64,000 nt of DNA from CAYJBH01 sp964368815 (GTDB taxonomy: Bacteria; Bacillota; Clostridia; Oscillospirales; Ruminococcaceae), in NCBI GenBank assembly GCA_964368815.1, contig CAYJDA010000004.1:50067-114066 (forward strand). Direction: 5' to 3'. Below are positions 55,532 to 63,924 of this stretch, piece by piece. Numbering within the stretch: position 1 is the first letter of the stretch; each line of letters starts with the position of its first letter. The notes below the pieces were generated by a model, which was not told the origin of the DNA, did not search any database, and saw nothing but the letters and a program-made list of their open reading frames with translations. The position numbers and the translations under genes were made by a program.

Positions 55532-57073
55532 ATGAATTTGAAAAAGAAATTAAAAGCGTCTCTTGCAGTATTGTTAATTTTAGGACTTTTAAGCTCGTGC
55601 GGAGCTCAAAGTACCGAGCAAGCACCGGCAGATGATGCCGGAACTCAGCCGGATACGGCTTCAACCGACTCTGCTGATAGCGATGAGGCAGCTACCGATG
55701 CAGACAGAGAAGTAACGTTTGTATTTACAAAGGGCGGCTTTGAAAATGTACCGGATGATGATGTTATTAAACAAAAAATCGAGGAGGCTACAGGTGTTAC
55801 TCTAAATCATATTGCCCCTCCCGGAGCCAACTATGATGAAAAATTAACCCTGATACTTTCCGGTCAGGATGGTGAACTTCCCGACCTTGCAAGGCTTAAT
55901 AAGTCTCAGTGGACAAAAATGTTCGACTATGCCGATCAGGGCGCTTTAATGGATTTATCCGAGATGGTTCAGGACTATCCAAACATTTTAGCACAAGTTC
56001 CGCAGGAAGCTTTAGATATGTGTTCTACCGAGGATGGCCTTTGGGGTATCCCGATTGTAAGCAGTCCTAACAGAATGAACACTATTATCAGACAGGATTG
56101 GTTGGATAATCTTGGTTTAGAGGCTCCGGAAACTTTAGACGACTATTACAATGTAATGAAAGCATTTACAAATGACGATCCCGACGGTAACGGACAGGAT
56201 GATACTTACGGAATGACAGGTGCGGGACTTGAAGGTTTAGAGCCTTATCTTGGCGCTTATGGTGTTACAGGTGTTTATCAGGGCTACTTCTATGAAGAAG
56301 GCGGCGAACTGAAAGCACAGGCAGTTAACCCGGCTGCAAAAGATGCCTTAGCAATGCTTAACCAGTGGTACTCCGAAGGTTTAATTGATCCTGAATTTTC
56401 TATCATTAAAAATGATTCCGAGCTTAACGACAAGGCTATGAAAAACCAATTTGGTTTAACATACCGTTGGTGGACTTGGGAGCCAAAGATTGAAGCAGAA
56501 ATGCGTCTTGTAGACCCTGATGTAACATTTAGCAGAATTGCCCCTCCGGTTGGCGAAGACGGCATGAGCGGTAACAAAGGTGTTGGCATGATAAACGGTG
56601 TTATCATAATGCTAAAAGATGCTCAAAACCCAACAGCAGCAATGGAACTAATTGATTGGTATCACACCGAGGAAGGCATGATGACCGTGTATTCCGGTGT
56701 TGAAGACATTCACTGGGAACAAAAGGAGGATGGAACCTATCACACTCTTGATCAGTTTGATGCAGATTCAAGTTGGATCCAGTGGTATTCGGCATTTGAA
56801 AGCGAATGGCCACTACTTCAGGTAGAAACTCCGCTTGTTCAATCACGCCGCGATGCCTTTAACTGGGAGGTAATAACTAACGCAGCAGATGGCCTAATCA
56901 CCGATGCTGAGCTACAATATGCAACCGACCTTAATGCTCTGATTACCGATGCATATGTTAAAATTATTACCGGTCAGGAACCAATTGACTATTTTGATAC
57001 CTTTGTAGAGGAATGGTACAGCAAGGGTGGACAGGAATGGACCGACGAAGTTAACGCTCTTTACAGTGCATAA
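55532..57073 (+). CDS. ABC transporter substrate-binding lipoprotein, LplA/YtcQ type
   Basis: The 513-residue lipoprotein has a basic N-terminus, a hydrophobic core and lipobox LSSC (Cys23), then an acidic Ala/Thr/Ser/Asp linker to about residue 60. The fold follows the large LplA/YtcQ binding-protein pattern (TFVFTKGGFENVPDDDVIKQ and NDDPDGNGQDDTYGMTG, the latter resembling the calcium-type loop seen in this group). ATG 55532 follows AGGAGAAAG; the longer frame is rejected because it lacks a signal peptide start. Its ligand is unknown and is presumably the substrate of the following hydrolase. Confidence 0.92.
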   Translation: MNLKKKLKASLAVLLILGLLSSCGAQSTEQAPADDAGTQPDTASTDSADSDEAATDADREVTFVFTKGGFENVPDDDVIKQKIEEATGVTLNHIAPPGANYDEKLTLILSGQDGELPDLARLNKSQWTKMFDYADQGALMDLSEMVQDYPNILAQVPQEALDMCSTEDGLWGIPIVSSPNRMNTIIRQDWLDNLGLEAPETLDDYYNVMKAFTNDDPDGNGQDDTYGMTGAGLEGLEPYLGAYGVTGVYQGYFYEEGGELKAQAVNPAAKDALAMLNQWYSEGLIDPEFSIIKNDSELNDKAMKNQFGLTYRWWTWEPKIEAEMRLVDPDVTFSRIAPPVGEDGMSGNKGVGMINGVIIMLKDAQNPTAAMELIDWYHTEEGMMTVYSGVEDIHWEQKEDGTYHTLDQFDADSSWIQWYSAFESEWPLLQVETPLVQSRRDAFNWEVITNAADGLITDAELQYATDLNALITDAYVKIITGQEPIDYFDTFVEEWYSKGGQEWTDEVNALYSA

Positions 57074-57093
57074 AATTTAAAGGAGAGAAATAG

Positions 57094-58158
57094 ATGAAGG
57101 TAACACTTTATGATAAGATTTTCGGCTGTCTTGCCGGTTGTCATATCGGTTCTTCTATGGGCGCACAGGTTGAGGGTATGCCCTGGCCTGAAATAAAAAA
57201 GAAGTATGAATTTGTTGATAAGTTTGAATCTTATGAACACTACCATAATGGCTGGAAGCGTATGCCCGGCACCACCGAGGACGGCGTTGAGCGTCAAAAA
57301 TTAATGATTACGGCTATTTCGGAAAAAGGCGGCCGAGTTAATGCTGAGGATGTTAGAGCGGCATGGGTTAAACACGCAAACCCCAATGCGGGCGGATGGG
57401 TTTCTGAACCATTTGAGGGAGTGCTGTTGGCTATGGCAAAAACCATGATTCCTGCAACCGATCTCGGCAGATATTGCGACTATGCGGGACTTAACAGCTT
57501 TGCACGAGCTTGCCATGCAATTGGACTTATCAATGCCGGCAATGTGAAAACAGCTATTGAAGACATTTTACAGGTTGGTCAGCTTTATCAAACAGCAAAC
57601 AGTCGTGGCCTGCAATGGGCTTGTGTAACCGGAGTTTCGATAGCCGCCGCAACAATGCCGAATGCTACCGTTGATAGCGTAATCGCCGCAGTTTACGACA
57701 ACTGCCACCCAGACCTAGTGGTAAAAGAAATAGACCAGCACCTTAAGCAAACAGCACACTGCAAAGGAATAGAAGAGCTTCGAGAATATTTTGACGACCA
57801 TTATAATGGTGTTGGAATGCCATATCCGTTCAGCTATGCTAATGAGGTTGTTACAAAGGGTATTTCAATATTTAAAATGACCGACGGAAACGTAAAAGAT
57901 TCTATTCTTGCAGGTGTAAACATGGGTAGGGATACAGACTGTGTAGCGGCAGTAGCAGCAGGAATTTCCGGTTCACTGTCTGGTGGCGCTTCCATTCCAC
58001 AGGAATGGATTGAACAACTTGATAAAGCCGCAGAAAATAACCCTCACACCAATACAAAACGTAGCCTAAAGCAACATACCGATCTTTTATATAGCGCATA
58101 TAAAAACAGGCTTAAAACTGAGCACGAGTTTTATGAAACAATGATTGCTGAGCTTTAA
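57094..58158 (+). CDS. ADP-ribosylglycohydrolase-fold protein (ARH/DraG family)
   Basis: The 354-residue all-helical protein matches the DraG/ARH fold. The N-terminal FGCLAGCHIGSSMGAQVEG is the family opening. The first metal motif is Thr61-Glu62-Asp63 (usually T-D-D), and the second is GRDTDC at 278-283, giving Asp280 and Asp282 with Cys283 where Thr or Ser is usual. The fold removes ADP-ribose or related ribosyl groups. It starts 20 bases after the binding-protein gene with AAAGGAG, which suggests it acts on the imported compound, perhaps a ribosylated or nucleoside-like glycoside, rather than on a protein. Confidence 0.9.
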   Translation: MKVTLYDKIFGCLAGCHIGSSMGAQVEGMPWPEIKKKYEFVDKFESYEHYHNGWKRMPGTTEDGVERQKLMITAISEKGGRVNAEDVRAAWVKHANPNAGGWVSEPFEGVLLAMAKTMIPATDLGRYCDYAGLNSFARACHAIGLINAGNVKTAIEDILQVGQLYQTANSRGLQWACVTGVSIAAATMPNATVDSVIAAVYDNCHPDLVVKEIDQHLKQTAHCKGIEELREYFDDHYNGVGMPYPFSYANEVVTKGISIFKMTDGNVKDSILAGVNMGRDTDCVAAVAAGISGSLSGGASIPQEWIEQLDKAAENNPHTNTKRSLKQHTDLLYSAYKNRLKTEHEFYETMIAEL

Positions 58159-58172
58159 GGGGGTAATGTGTT

Positions 58173-58604
58173 ATGAAATCATTTATTGCAAATGAGCTTA
58201 AACGAACAGTAATTATTCGATTACGTAAGGGTGAGCTTTTGCTTGAAAGTATCACACATGAAGCAGAAAAATTAGGTTTAAAAAATGGCATTGTTGTTTC
58301 AGGCGTTGGGGCGCTTAGAAAATTGGTGTACCATATTGTTAGAAGCACTGATGACCTACCAGACAATGGGTTTATTACGATTAACGCCCCTATAGAATTA
58401 GGCTCAATTCAAGGACTCATAATTGAAGGAGTTCCACATCTACATGTTTCATGCTCCAGTCCCGATGGACAATATATTGGTCATCTTGAAAATGGTTCTG
58501 AAGTGCTATACTTGGCAGAAATATGTATAATTGAAATTCCCGATCTAAACTTAGAAAGGAAAACTGATGAGTTTGGAATAAAATACCTTGATTACAAAAA
58601 TTGA
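58173..58604 (+). CDS. PPC-domain (DUF296) protein
   Basis: The 143-residue protein is a single PPC domain (also called PCC or DUF296), known from plant AT-hook proteins and from bacteria, where its role is poorly defined. The pattern GVPHLHVSCSSPDGQYIGHL gives three conserved His residues that could bind metal. There is no AT-hook, so DNA binding is not implied. It starts 14 bases after the ARH-fold gene and ends the importer operon. It may be an accessory enzyme or sensor for the same substrate. Confidence 0.88.
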   Translation: MKSFIANELKRTVIIRLRKGELLLESITHEAEKLGLKNGIVVSGVGALRKLVYHIVRSTDDLPDNGFITINAPIELGSIQGLIIEGVPHLHVSCSSPDGQYIGHLENGSEVLYLAEICIIEIPDLNLERKTDEFGIKYLDYKN

Positions 58605-58686
58605 TTAACTAATTTTATGAAATTTCTTTTAACGTTATGAAAGCGACATACACAGTATTTCAAATACTAGATTAAGTTTTTAAGTG

Positions 58687-58726
58687 AGAAAACGAGCTTT
58701 TGCATATTAGCATAGCTCGTTTTTCT
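58687..58726 (+). terminator. Terminator of the importer/ARH/PPC operon
   Basis: AAAACGAGCT pairs with AGCTCGTTTT around 15 bases, followed by further T's. The rest of the 284-base gap holds the next promoter. Confidence 0.85.
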
Positions 58727-58803
58727 ATAAATACTGGTCAGAGAAACTCTAAAGCACTAACTTAAATACGAAACCATAGTTCGTCAAACGTAACATATAA
58801 CAC

Positions 58804-58832
58804 TTGACTTTTTTGTTTATAATTGCTATAAT
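58804..58832 (+). promoter_or_regulatory. Strong sigma-A promoter of the small lipoprotein gene
   Basis: TTGACT (58804-58809) and TATAAT (58827-58832) are separated by exactly 17 bases. Confidence 0.85.
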
Positions 58833-58865
58833 AGCATTGCTGTAATAGCATTGCTGTAACAGCAA
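58830..58865 (+). repeat. Tandem 14-bp repeat with palindromic operator-like end
   Basis: The unit AATAGCATTGCTGT occurs twice back to back (58830-58857). The second copy continues into the perfect palindrome TTGCTGT-A-ACAGCAA (58851-58865). This lies between the -10 box and the ribosome site, where a repressor or an RNA hairpin would act. Confidence 0.75.
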
Positions 58866-58888
58866 GTAAAGATTTTAGGAGAAGCAAC

Positions 58889-59332
58889 ATGAAAAAAATA
58901 CTAACACTTTTATTAGCGCTGTCTATGGCCTTCGTTTTAGTTTCCTGCGACGATGAATATGTAGAAGATTATGAATCTGAAGAGTATGAGCAGGAGGATA
59001 TGTCCTCCGATAGCGACATGACAATTTCTGATTATATCAACGAAAATTATGAAGCAATGGTTAACCAGGTTGGCGACCTTTCAAATGAGGGAATGACATT
59101 TGAGGTATACGAACAAGACAATTCGTTATATTATGTCTATACATTTACAGATCCTCTCAACGACGTTGCTGCTACTCAGGTAAAGATTGAAGAAACTATA
59201 GACTCTAATGTTGAAGTTTATACATCCATTTGTGAAAACCTTTTTTACTATGTACCCAGTGCAAGTGCTTTTGTAGTTGAATACTATACATCTGACGGCG
59301 AATTTATAACCGCGAGAGAGTTTAGTTATTAA
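58889..59332 (+). CDS. Small acidic lipoprotein, possibly DUF4854-like
   Basis: The 147-residue protein has a lipoprotein signal peptide ending LVSC (Cys20). An extremely acidic Asp/Glu/Tyr linker (21-45) follows, then a compact alpha/beta domain (about 50-147) containing ISDYINENYEAMVNQV and YYVYTFTDPLNDVA. Similar small lipoproteins are common in Clostridia with no established function. It is monocistronic, with a strong promoter and its own terminator. Confidence 0.8.
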   Translation: MKKILTLLLALSMAFVLVSCDDEYVEDYESEEYEQEDMSSDSDMTISDYINENYEAMVNQVGDLSNEGMTFEVYEQDNSLYYVYTFTDPLNDVAATQVKIEETIDSNVEVYTSICENLFYYVPSASAFVVEYYTSDGEFITAREFSY

Positions 59333-59347
59333 TTAGTTATAATTAAT

Positions 59348-59386
59348 AAAAATCTCCGTTGCCTTGTTTTGGTAATGGAGATTTTT
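59348..59386 (+). terminator. Terminator of the small lipoprotein gene
   Basis: AAAAATCTCC pairs with GGAGATTTTT around 19 bases and is followed by GCATTTTT. Confidence 0.85.
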
Positions 59387-59452
59387 GCATTTTTGATCAA
59401 CTTTTCTGGTTCATTTTTTTAAGATGACTGTTTTCTAACAAAGCTCTCATTC

Positions 59453-59481
59453 TTGACCTTTATCGGGCTTGATGTTATAAT
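59453..59481 (+). promoter_or_regulatory. Promoter of the polytopic membrane protein gene
   Basis: TTGACC (59453-59458) and TATAAT (59476-59481) are separated by 17 bases. The leader is about 105 bases long, with no recognisable riboswitch. Confidence 0.75.
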
Positions 59482-59590
59482 AGCAACTGTAAAATTATAT
59501 CAATAAGAGGCGGGTGCGTTTATTGCAGAATATGGCCACTTAATCTAAAAATTATCACACCTTGTCAACCGAAATGTATGGAGCTTTTTT

Positions 59591-60877
59591 ATGAAACCGA
59601 GCATCCAAAAAACAATATTTTCATTTCGTGTATACCTAATGATTCTGGCGGTTATTTTAATGACCGGCGTTAGCTTTTTTTCATTTTCCATGAACGATAG
59701 CTGGGCCTTCGACGTTTTTTCCGACGACGTTATGATCTCAAACGTGATATACGATATTAACCCCGAAAATAATTCGCCGGAAAACATCTTGATACAGCAA
59801 GCATTAGAGGGTGGCGGAGTTATTAAGGACATCTACTCAACAGGGCAGGGTGAAGAAAACCTTACCTTTATTAACTACACCTCTCAGGTAGGGCTACATG
59901 GTACATTGCAAAGTTTTTTTGCAAAAAATATACCATTACCCAGCTCAATAAAGTTAGAGCTGTTTTGGCTCGTTAATTGTTTTTTATTGGCAGTTGTATT
60001 GCTTATTATTTTTACACAGCTGGATAAACTTCTTGATACTAACTACTGGTTGATACTCTGCATTATAACAGCATTGTTTTTTTCTGACGTTATGAAATAC
60101 GGTAGCAACCTTTATTGGAACGGTTGGGCGCTGTTTTTACCATTTGCTGTTTCGCTGATTTTTGTAAATTCCAATTTTATCAACGGCAAATATGCCTTGG
60201 TAACAGCCTTTGTTGCAACCTTTTCTCCTTTGTTTTTAAAATTGCTGTTTTCCTATGAATTTGTATCTACAATAATGATATCCCAGATGATTCCGTTTAT
60301 CTTTTATATTTTGCATCAAAGGCTTTCGATAAAAAAATCGATTACTCTTTTTGTTGTAGGTTCGGCGGGCGCTATAGCGGCATTTTTTACATCCCTCTTG
60401 GTGCATTTTTTGCAGATCAGCATTGCATACGGTAATAGCTCAGAATTCTTTAGCAGAATGCAGGAAATTATTCTAATGAGGGTAATTGGAGATGCAAACT
60501 CAAGCATGGATATAGTATCACAGTCAGCCAACGTTAATCCTATTAGCGTAGTGCTACGATTTCTTACTATCGAAATGTTTGCAGTCTTTATAGCTTCAAT
60601 ACTTTTTATACATGTTGTTGCTGTATTTGTTATTACCTGTTTATATGCACTGGCAAACAAAGAAATCCGAACAGATTCCCGTATTGTTGCCTTTGGTATT
60701 GCAACTGCAGTTTCATATCTTGCCCCGTTATCATGGTTTGTACTTGCCTCGCCGCACGCATATATACATGTAGAGCAATGTGCAATTTTATGGTTTATAC
60801 CTTCAGTATATATGTCTTTAGTTTTTACTATTCGTTGTGTCGCAATGATGAAATATTATTCCGTAGTAAAACAATAA
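59591..60877 (+). CDS. Polytopic membrane protein of unknown function, possibly GT-C-like
   Basis: The 428-residue protein has about ten membrane helices and a large extracytoplasmic loop after the first (residues 35-115), which contains SMNDSWAFD. An early acidic loop after helix 1 is reminiscent of GT-C glycosyltransferases, where it holds the catalytic Asp; the similarity is by layout only. It is alone between a promoter and a weak hairpin. I do not recognise the family. Confidence 0.65.
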   Translation: MKPSIQKTIFSFRVYLMILAVILMTGVSFFSFSMNDSWAFDVFSDDVMISNVIYDINPENNSPENILIQQALEGGGVIKDIYSTGQGEENLTFINYTSQVGLHGTLQSFFAKNIPLPSSIKLELFWLVNCFLLAVVLLIIFTQLDKLLDTNYWLILCIITALFFSDVMKYGSNLYWNGWALFLPFAVSLIFVNSNFINGKYALVTAFVATFSPLFLKLLFSYEFVSTIMISQMIPFIFYILHQRLSIKKSITLFVVGSAGAIAAFFTSLLVHFLQISIAYGNSSEFFSRMQEIILMRVIGDANSSMDIVSQSANVNPISVVLRFLTIEMFAVFIASILFIHVVAVFVITCLYALANKEIRTDSRIVAFGIATAVSYLAPLSWFVLASPHAYIHVEQCAILWFIPSVYMSLVFTIRCVAMMKYYSVVKQ

Positions 60878-61012
60878 AGCTATATTAACTTAACAGGCTA
60901 CTACGCCTATAAACCCCACAGTTCACGTTTATCTGAAACAATAACATAAATATTTTCACCGCATAAGTGTTAAATTGTTTTTTTAGTTTAAATGCCATGT
61001 CCCCTTTACCCC

Positions 61013-61042
61013 AAAGCACAGTTACATTAAGCTGTGTTTTTC
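61013..61042 (+). terminator. Weak terminator-like hairpin
   Basis: GCACAG pairs imperfectly with CTGTGT and is followed by five T's. It would end the upstream membrane-protein transcript and overlaps the end of the convergent Lgt-like gene. Confidence 0.4.
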
Positions 61043-61815
61043 AGTTTTAGGTAATCTTTTATATATAGTATGCTCACAGCCGCTATTGTAATCAGGGCAA
61101 TAATCTGCGAGGTGGATATAATATCGCCATACACCCCTCGGTATATATCACCACGCCAAAACTCTATAATAAAGCGGTACACTGAATAGATTAAAAGATA
61201 TATTTTAAACAAATGTTTTTTAAAAATATCCTTTCTTTGCAAAATAACCAATACAGTAAATAATAGTATATTAAAACAAACCTCTATCAGCTGTGTGGGT
61301 ACACGCGCCACGTCCCCGCCATTCATCAGCAAAGAAAAGGACGAGTTCGCAAGCGGCACTCCATAACAGCATCCTGTTAAAAAACAACCTGTGCGACCGA
61401 ATACACTAAACAGTGCAATTCCGGGTGTCGCCAACCATATATAATAGGCGGTGTTAAGCTTTGCCAACCTTGTGTATACATAAAGCCCCAGAAATCCACC
61501 GTACAAACCACCATAAAACACCTGGCCGCTAAAAAGGCGGCTTATGCCACCAACTAAAAGATTAAAATCACCAACCGCCCGGTATTCCTCTATAGTAACA
61601 AACAGCCTATCTATGTTAACAATAGCATACAATATTTTTCCACCAATCATCACGCCAATAACAATAAACAGATAAATGGGGATTACATCATGAATACTTT
61701 GTTTTTCACTTTTTGCCATTAAAACAACAAATGCAAACGATGCCGCAATCCCTATACCCGTCATAAGAAAATAGCTTGCAATTTCTATACCAAAAATAGT
61801 TATGCTTGGATTCAT
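61027..61815 (-). CDS. Lgt-family protein (prolipoprotein diacylglyceryl transferase-like), divergent
   Basis: The 262-residue membrane protein has seven helices in the Lgt order. The Lgt signature is recognisable as FGRTGCFLTGCCYGVP, keeping the Arg, but the usual Asn (GRIGNF in canonical Lgt) is Cys. The catalytic-region His (normally HGG) is Tyr in VFYGGLYGG. It may still transfer diacylglycerol, or be a paralogue with another lipid-linked substrate. The window encodes five lipoproteins. ATG 61815 follows AGGAGGTGA by 5-7 bases. Confidence 0.85.
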   Translation of the reverse strand: MNPSITIFGIEIASYFLMTGIGIAASFAFVVLMAKSEKQSIHDVIPIYLFIVIGVMIGGKILYAIVNIDRLFVTIEEYRAVGDFNLLVGGISRLFSGQVFYGGLYGGFLGLYVYTRLAKLNTAYYIWLATPGIALFSVFGRTGCFLTGCCYGVPLANSSFSLLMNGGDVARVPTQLIEVCFNILLFTVLVILQRKDIFKKHLFKIYLLIYSVYRFIIEFWRGDIYRGVYGDIISTSQIIALITIAAVSILYIKDYLKLKNTA

Positions 61816-61894
61816 AAGTCTCACCTCCTACAGCTGTAATCATAGCATAATAACTACCCAAAAACAAGATTTTCAAGAAAATGAATACTTTGTG

Positions 61895-61922
61895 TTGAAA
61901 TTATGTAATTTTGTGATATAAT
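61895..61922 (+). promoter_or_regulatory. Promoter of the secreted Ig-like protein gene
   Basis: TTGAAA (61895-61900) and TATAAT (61917-61922) are separated by 16 bases. Confidence 0.7.
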
Positions 61923-61965
61923 AACTAATATAATTGAAGTGCTATTCTTAGAATTGAGGATTGGG

Positions 61966-63807
61966 ATGAATAAATTTAAAAAAATATTAAATATAGATAA
62001 GGTTTCGATAAAGCAAAAAAAGGGGTATGCTGCGGCGATTAGTTTATTGGTTGCTATACTAACCATTCCGACCATGTTGGTAAATGTGTATGCGGAAGAG
62101 TTAGGCACCCAAGTGATGAACAGTGCCACCTATGAGGTGGGCGAAGAGGCAGATGAGCTGTCGGTAGTCTATAACCCGTCCCCAAGCGAAATAGAATCCA
62201 GATCAGTCTCCTGGCAAGTGTCTACAGACGGAACAACGTACACGGATATACAAAGCGGCACTATTCCCGGGGGAGGGTTTGCAACAGGCAATGATTCGAC
62301 GGTCTACTTAACCCCCCCAACGGAGGTGGCGGGCGTTTTCTATTACCGCTGTAAAGTGATTATCGGCAATGAGATAGACCGGGAAGGGAATATTTTTGAA
62401 CAAATAGCCGACGGTTGTGCGAGCACAATCACCTATTCCTCTGTGGCCACCATTACTGTGGTGGATTCGGACACAGCCGTTACCATAACCGGCCTGCCCG
62501 AAAGCCTGGAACTTCGTGTGGGCGAAAGCTACACCTTAGAGCCTGAAACCGACCCTGTGGATGCCGAGGGTAATTTCTCGTTTGCTGAAAAGCCCGGAGT
62601 TGACAACATGACAATGGGGCAGCAGGGAGCCTTTACCGCACGAAGTGTTGGAGAAACCGCCGTGGAGGTGACCTTTGAAAACAACGGAGAGGTTTTGGCC
62701 GAAGCCAGTGTGCCTGTGACGGTGACAGCGCGAACAAATATTTCCACGTCTACGTCTATATCTACATCCACGTCTACATCCACGTCTACACTTGGGCCTA
62801 ACTCTGAGCCTACACCGGGTCCCTCCATAGTTCCCATCCAAATCACAGCCCAGCCAGAGGATGCCGACTATGTGCAAGGTGATACCGCGGCACCTTTGCA
62901 TTTCGGTGTAAGCAGTGATATCGCCGTGGATTATCAGTGGCATTTTGCGGCTCCCGATGGAACGAAACTGAGCCTTTCAGCTGCTAATTCTGCCGATTAT
63001 GTACCCAATACAAACCTTGTGGGCGAGGGGTTCTACTATTGTGTTGTCACAAATAACACCGGTGCTAGCGTTACCAGCAACACAGCAAAGATTACTGTGA
63101 CGGCAGCCACTCCCACCCCTACGCCTACGCCCACCCCGACATATTCGTTTAGAATAACAAGCCAGCCCGTAGGCGGCGCATACACTGCGGGTAGTTCGGT
63201 AAGACTTAATGTTGGCGCAACCACCACAAGTGGTAACACACTGCGTTATCAGTGGTATACAAACTTTACAGCCACCACAAACAATGCCATACCGATTACC
63301 GGTGCATCGGAAAGTACTCTTACGGTGTACACCGAGAACAACTCCAATCAGTACTATTTCTGCGTTGTAACCGATACATATGGCGGACAAAGCCGTACAC
63401 TTACAAGCAATATAGTAAATGTTACGGTAACAGGTGCACAGCCGAAACCACAACCCACACCTACACCTGTTCCAGTTCCAACACCAACACCAACCCCCAG
63501 TTTAACCGCCAATCCAAACAGTATTAATATAGGTGGCGGAAGTGTTGCCTACACTTATAATCTCGGTATAGCAGCCGCCGGAGTTCCTGTTACCTTCACC
63601 CTCACCGAGCTTGCTGTCCCGGCTGATGTAACTGGAATTACAGTGTCTTATGATGCAACAGGCAACCTGATAGGTACCGCAACAACAGCCGCCGACGGAA
63701 CAATCAGCTTCAATGCAACTTATAGCAGTGTGTTTTCACCACCTACCGTTACTGCCACCGAAACCCAATACAATACAAGCGTTAAGGTAACGGTAACCAT
63801 ATCGTAA
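61966..63807 (+). CDS. Large secreted protein with Ig-like domains and Ser/Thr and Pro/Thr linkers
   Basis: The 613-residue protein has a signal peptide (about 20-48, cleavage likely after VYA) and an Ig-like domain (55-170). A Big_2-like domain follows (about 175-260, ITGLPESLELRVGESYTL), then a Ser/Thr linker, an Ig-like domain (290-380), a Pro/Thr linker, another Ig-like domain, a second Pro/Thr linker and a final beta domain. There is no LPxTG signal or transmembrane anchor, so it is probably secreted or held by another wall contact. ATG 61966 follows GAGGAT. From about 62.1 kb its base composition looks more GC-rich than the neighbours. Confidence 0.8.
   Translation: MNKFKKILNIDKVSIKQKKGYAAAISLLVAILTIPTMLVNVYAEELGTQVMNSATYEVGEEADELSVVYNPSPSEIESRSVSWQVSTDGTTYTDIQSGTIPGGGFATGNDSTVYLTPPTEVAGVFYYRCKVIIGNEIDREGNIFEQIADGCASTITYSSVATITVVDSDTAVTITGLPESLELRVGESYTLEPETDPVDAEGNFSFAEKPGVDNMTMGQQGAFTARSVGETAVEVTFENNGEVLAEASVPVTVTARTNISTSTSISTSTSTSTSTLGPNSEPTPGPSIVPIQITAQPEDADYVQGDTAAPLHFGVSSDIAVDYQWHFAAPDGTKLSLSAANSADYVPNTNLVGEGFYYCVVTNNTGASVTSNTAKITVTAATPTPTPTPTPTYSFRITSQPVGGAYTAGSSVRLNVGATTTSGNTLRYQWYTNFTATTNNAIPITGASESTLTVYTENNSNQYYFCVVTDTYGGQSRTLTSNIVNVTVTGAQPKPQPTPTPVPVPTPTPTPSLTANPNSINIGGGSVAYTYNLGIAAAGVPVTFTLTELAVPADVTGITVSYDATGNLIGTATTAADGTISFNATYSSVFSPPTVTATETQYNTSVKVTVTIS
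62742..62792 (+). repeat. Low-complexity hexanucleotide repeat encoding a Ser/Thr linker
   Basis: About eight imperfect copies of a TCYACR-type unit encode alternating Ser and Thr. Such tracts can gain or lose units by slippage without breaking the frame. Confidence 0.8.
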
Positions 63808-63818
63808 TAAACACCATT

Positions 63819-63924
63819 AAAAAACAACCTGTCTCAATAAACCGCACCCAATTTGCAAGACACATGGCATAATAGCTATATGTAAAACGAAAGGGATGCA
63901 GTTCAGTAAGGCAGGTTGTTTTTT
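63819..63924. repeat. 13-bp inverted repeat around about 80 bases at the right edge
   Basis: AAAAAACAACCTG (63819-63831) and its exact complement (63912-63924) flank a spacer. It could be a wide-loop terminator working on both strands or a terminal inverted repeat of a small mobile element. Confidence 0.7.

Noticed and set aside
55532..57073. Reading this lplA-type gene as lipoate-protein ligase
   Set aside because: The name LplA is also used for a lipoprotein of the LplABC importer. This protein has a lipobox and a solute-binding fold. The true lipoate ligase is at 35965-36942.
59500..59545. Nine-codon leader peptide (GTG CGT ... ACT TAA) before the membrane protein gene
   Set aside because: The ribosome site is too close to the GTG, and there is no run of regulatory codons or attenuator hairpin.
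62529..63453. Antisense open frames in the secreted protein gene
   Set aside because: They arise from the Ser/Thr and Pro/Thr repeats read backwards and show no ribosome sites.
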